From assembly GCA_017483405.1 (NCBI GenBank), contig JAFUWP010000356.1, forward strand, positions 1 through 8,514: a stretch of DNA of 8,514 nt. The letters are read 5' to 3'. This stretch comes from Oscillospiraceae bacterium. GTDB lineage: Bacteria; Bacillota; Clostridia; Oscillospirales; Ruminococcaceae. The notes below the pieces were generated by a model that ran no database searches, was not told the origin of the DNA, and worked only from the letters and a program-made list of their open reading frames with translations. Below are positions 6,586-8,514 of this stretch, piece after piece (position 1 is the stretch's first letter; every line of letters starts with the position of its first letter). The position numbers and the translations under genes were made by a program.

Positions 6586-7440
6586 TCAGGATTCGTCAGA
6601 TGAAAAGTCATTAAACCATTCTGAGAATCCGGTGGGCTTAAAAATAAACTTAAACATTGCCGATTTCATGTTAGATTGAAGATTACTCCAATAATAAAGA
6701 TTTGGATTTTCTCTGTAGAATACCGCATAAGAATAGAACATATCTATTGCAGAAATTTTATTGCGTTCGCTGGTGCGATGCTTAAGGGCGGGATAGAAAT
6801 CATTTCTGATTTTTTCAAGTTCTTCTTCCTTGAACTTACTGGTGTACCCTTGGTCTGAGAAGACAGAGGCTGAATCCTCTATATTTCCGCTTGACATTCT
6901 TTCCAGTGCATCAATCATTATGTCAAGGTTATCAGGATATTTCTCATAGGATGCTGGTCCATATTTCTGTGCTAAATGAATAGGAATCGCTTTAATGAAA
7001 TCCTCAATAAAAAATTTGGGATATTTGTCTAGCTGATTAGAATCGCGCAGAGTATACCATAAACAGATAGGGGGATAAATTCTCTGTTTCAATTCTTTAA
7101 AATATTCTTCATATTTAGCTCTTGTCTCACCTTCAGAATTTTTGACATATTCCAGAAAATCAGAGGCCATTTCTGAAAGCTTGCGATTATAGTTAAATTT
7201 CTGTTCGCAGAAATCCAGATAAGAATGAAATCCTGAAAATTCTGATGGAATTCCCCCTTCTCCGCGATGCTTTTCATTAACATAAATTTCGAGAGCACCA
7301 GAAAGCTTATAGATGTCGTCTTTCGGTAAGTTGTACAAAAGCTCGGATATATTGCGGCGGATAGAGCCATTCGGATGATACTCCCATTCTCCTACGCGAT
7401 GAATTGCATATAAATATTGTTTATACTCACGGCTTGTCAT
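6586..7440 (-). CDS. Uncharacterised 284-aa protein, AT-rich gene
   Basis: I do not recognise this protein. The chosen start is ATG 7440 (MTSREYKQYL). It has AGAAAGGA 9 bases upstream, while the in-frame TTG at 7470 falls about where transcription should begin. The product is soluble-looking: no signal peptide or membrane segment is seen. It is rich in Tyr, Phe, Glu and Lys and probably mostly helical. Noticeable stretches are WEYHPNGSIRRN (19-30), IYPPICLWYT (121-130) and the aromatic C-terminal part (FYSYAVFYRENPNLYYW, 235-251). Three 60-base samples have 28-37% GC, against 43-50% in two samples of panB and panC and 45% in one sample of the gene upstream, which suggests separate acquisition. 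It is preceded by a duplicated consensus promoter and ends at the terminator shared with panD. The frame is complete with a good start signal, so it is very probably real; the function is unknown. Confidence 0.85.
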   Translation of the reverse strand: MTSREYKQYLYAIHRVGEWEYHPNGSIRRNISELLYNLPKDDIYKLSGALEIYVNEKHRGEGGIPSEFSGFHSYLDFCEQKFNYNRKLSEMASDFLEYVKNSEGETRAKYEEYFKELKQRIYPPICLWYTLRDSNQLDKYPKFFIEDFIKAIPIHLAQKYGPASYEKYPDNLDIMIDALERMSSGNIEDSASVFSDQGYTSKFKEEELEKIRNDFYPALKHRTSERNKISAIDMFYSYAVFYRENPNLYYWSNLQSNMKSAMFKFIFKPTGFSEWFNDFSSDES

Positions 7441-7472
7441 ATACTCAAGTCCTTTCTTAAAATTATACAATT

Positions 7473-7501
7473 ATTATATCATAACACTCTGCGATTGTCA
7501 A
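7473..7501 (-). promoter_or_regulatory. Full-consensus promoter P1 (gene-proximal copy)
   Basis: On the minus strand, TTGACA (7501-7496), 17 bases, then TATAAT (7478-7473), with TGA before the -10 box (extended -10). All 12 hexamer positions match consensus. Transcription should start near 7466, giving a leader of about 26 bases to ATG 7440. Confidence 0.9.
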
Positions 7502-7527
7502 TAGTCCTTTCTTAAAATTATACAATC

Positions 7528-7556
7528 ATTATATCATAACACTCTGCGATTGTCAA
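7528..7556 (-). promoter_or_regulatory. Full-consensus promoter P2 (distal copy)
   Basis: An identical arrangement: TTGACA (7556-7551), 17 bases, TATAAT (7533-7528), extended -10. Its transcript would start near 7521, run through P1 and have a leader of about 80 bases. The -35 box lies only 6 bases past the stop codon of the upstream minus-strand gene. Confidence 0.88.
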
Positions 7557-7562
7557 TCCATG

Positions 7563-8264
7563 TCAGAATAAGCTGGTAATTCCGGCATGATGCATGAAAT
7601 CATACAGTTCAAGAACATCCGCAGGCGTGAAATGCTGAAATACTTTTATCAGTGATTCCGGCAAAAGTCTGACGGAATGCAGATTACTTCCGGAAACTTC
7701 CGCAAAGAAGATGCGCGGAAGTTCTTTTTCTGCAATGCGGCGGATTCGCTTGGGAGATAATTCATCTCCGGCCAGACAGCGGAAATTCAGACGGTCTGTC
7801 AGTTTCGGAATGGAAATGAAAGTGGGACTGTCACGCAGAAGGGCAAGCATTTTCTGCAACAGGCAGATAGAATAGACTTCCGCCGGCTGAATACCGGAAT
7901 CTTTATTCAGCAGAGCAGGATATTTTGAAAAGAAAGTTTTCAGATGATTTTGCAGTTCCGGTGAACCTTTTCTCTGTTGATGCATTGTCTGCATAGTTGT
8001 CAGAAGATTCCGTGTCAGCAGAACGGAACGGATTACAGTTTCATCTTTTTTCAGAGTATGGAGCAGTTTTCCGTCATCTTTTTCGCAGGTCATAGCGTAG
8101 CGGCTGTCGGCGACTTCGAGCAGATGATTGACTTTATCTCTGGAAATGGGAATTCCGTGCTGATAATGCAGACATTTCCAGATTTCAGGGGAAGTCATCG
8201 GCTTTTCATGATTGCAGAGCAGAGCAATCGTCATTAAGTAAGAATCATAATCGGGCATAAACAT
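7563..8264 (-). CDS. Uncharacterised 233-aa protein, possible winged-helix DNA-binding protein
   Basis: Not recognised as a named family. The N-terminal part (about 8-52) reads like a winged helix-turn-helix, with a TSPEIWKCLHYQHG helix and then SRDKVNHLLEVA as a candidate recognition helix. A second similar pattern, IPKLTDRLN followed by LSPKRIRRIAEKEL, lies at 152-181. No membrane segment or signal peptide is seen. The layout recalls transcription regulators with an N-terminal HTH and a C-terminal helical domain; this is inference. ATG 8264 follows AAAGGCGG closely; Met3 (8258) is an alternative with better spacing to AAAGG. GC in one 60-base sample is 45%, like the pan genes and unlike the downstream minus-strand gene. 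No terminator lies between its stop and that gene, so read-through is possible. Confidence 0.8.
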   Translation of the reverse strand: MFMPDYDSYLMTIALLCNHEKPMTSPEIWKCLHYQHGIPISRDKVNHLLEVADSRYAMTCEKDDGKLLHTLKKDETVIRSVLLTRNLLTTMQTMHQQRKGSPELQNHLKTFFSKYPALLNKDSGIQPAEVYSICLLQKMLALLRDSPTFISIPKLTDRLNFRCLAGDELSPKRIRRIAEKELPRIFFAEVSGSNLHSVRLLPESLIKVFQHFTPADVLELYDFMHHAGITSLF

Positions 8265-8321
8265 ACCGCCTTTCAGAATTATTCTAAAAAGCTTATAAAT
8301 TATTTCGATATGAATTCCGAG

Positions 8322-8354
8322 GTTATAAATTTTCAGGTTATTCTGAAAAATAAC
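8322..8354 (-). promoter_or_regulatory. AT-rich hairpin with alternative pairing upstream of the minus-strand gene
   Basis: GTTAT (8322-8326) plus TTTTCAG (8330-8336) can pair with CTGAAAA (8343-8349) plus ATAAC (8350-8354), leaving a 3-base bulge and a GTTATT loop. The loop GTTATT (8337-8342) can instead pair with AATAAC (8349-8354), so the two forms exclude each other. It could be an operator or a leader structure of the 233-aa gene. No convincing promoter hexamers were found around it. Confidence 0.4.
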
Positions 8355-8365
8355 GGAAAAAATTA

Positions 8366-8404
8366 AAAAACAGCCTGAATTTTTTTAAAATTCAGGCTGT
8401 TTTT
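8366..8404. terminator. Bidirectional terminator-like hairpin
   Basis: An 18-bp inverted repeat: 8367-8384 (AAAACAGCCTGAATTTT and flanking bases) pairs with 8387-8404, with a GC-containing core CAGCCTGAA and A/T runs on both sides. The exact centre is too tight to pair fully, so the loop is probably 4-8 bases. It probably ends transcription entering on the minus strand from a gene beyond the right edge, as no plus-strand gene ends here. Confidence 0.8.
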
Positions 8405-8473
8405 ATATTTTGAAGAAAATTTTATCAGGTTTTGAGAAATTTTTCAGAATTCGGATGAAACGGAATATGACTG

Positions 8474-8482
8474 TGATATAAT
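8474..8482 (+). promoter_or_regulatory. Possible extended -10 promoter reading out of the window
   Basis: TGATATAAT (TGn plus TATAAT at 8477-8482) is a good extended -10 element, but no clear -35 box is found 16-18 bases upstream. It would drive a plus-strand gene or RNA beyond the window. The stretch from 8405 to the end shows no open frame of note. Confidence 0.4.
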
Positions 8483-8514
8483 TGAAGCATCATTAAAGAA
8501 GACCAGCTAAGAAA

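Larger units (their letters stand above)
7448..7557 (-). repeat. 55-bp tandem duplication carrying promoter and ribosome binding site
   Basis: Bases 7448-7502 and 7503-7557 are adjacent direct copies differing only at 7472 (T) versus 7527 (C). Each unit, read on the minus strand, contains TTGACA, a 17-base spacer, TATAAT, a second TATAAT shortly downstream, and AAGAAAGGACT (ribosome binding site). The copy next to the gene supplies the site used by ATG 7440. Confidence 0.97.

Noticed and set aside
6144..6611. Open frame (155 codons) on the minus strand opposite panD
   Set aside because: It crosses the bidirectional terminator and is antisense to a conserved enzyme; it has no recognisable product.
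7441..7470. TTG 7470 as start of the orphan gene
   Set aside because: It sits at about the expected transcription start of P1 and has no ribosome binding site; ATG 7440 has a good one.
7448..7557. CRISPR-like repeat
   Set aside because: Only two copies directly adjacent with no spacer; the unit is a promoter and ribosome binding site.

Overview
The window looks like chromosomal DNA of a Gram-positive anaerobe of the class Clostridia, probably a Ruminococcus-like member of the Oscillospiraceae. The reasons are moderate GC (about 43-50% in hand-counted stretches of the core genes), sigma-A type promoters, strong AGGAGG-like ribosome binding sites, hairpin/T-tract terminators, and the family set: a sensory HD-GYP protein, a fused CpsC-CpsD type tyrosine kinase, a CpsB-type PHP phosphatase and panBCD. 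The genus is an inference.

Left part, plus strand: the 3' part of a membrane-bound sensory HD-GYP (cyclic-di-GMP phosphodiesterase type) gene runs in from the left edge and ends at a strong terminator. A clear promoter then drives a two-gene operon. Its first gene is a chain-length determinant/BY-kinase fusion with a ten-tyrosine cluster and an extra acidic repeat tail. Its second gene, overlapping by 4 bases, is a CpsB/CapC-type metal-dependent tyrosine phosphatase. A terminator follows directly, so this kinase/phosphatase pair is not joined to polysaccharide synthesis genes here.

Middle part, plus strand: a promoter and leader precede panB-panC-panD, a compact operon for pantothenate (coenzyme A precursor) synthesis. 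PanB makes ketopantoate, PanD makes beta-alanine, and PanC joins pantoate and beta-alanine. The ketopantoate reductase is not in the window. An 18-bp perfect hairpin ends the operon and serves in both directions.

Right part, minus strand: two genes I do not recognise, converging on panD. The inner one (284 aa) is clearly more AT-rich than its neighbours. It is preceded by an almost perfect 55-bp tandem duplication, each copy holding a full-consensus promoter (TTGACA, 17 bp, TATAAT with an extended -10) and a ribosome binding site. The outer one (233 aa) may be a winged-helix DNA-binding protein. Its upstream region holds an AT-rich hairpin with alternative pairings and a bidirectional terminator. 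A possible plus-strand promoter points out of the window at the right edge.

The most unusual part is the AT-rich orphan gene with its duplicated consensus promoter; I cannot assign it a function.
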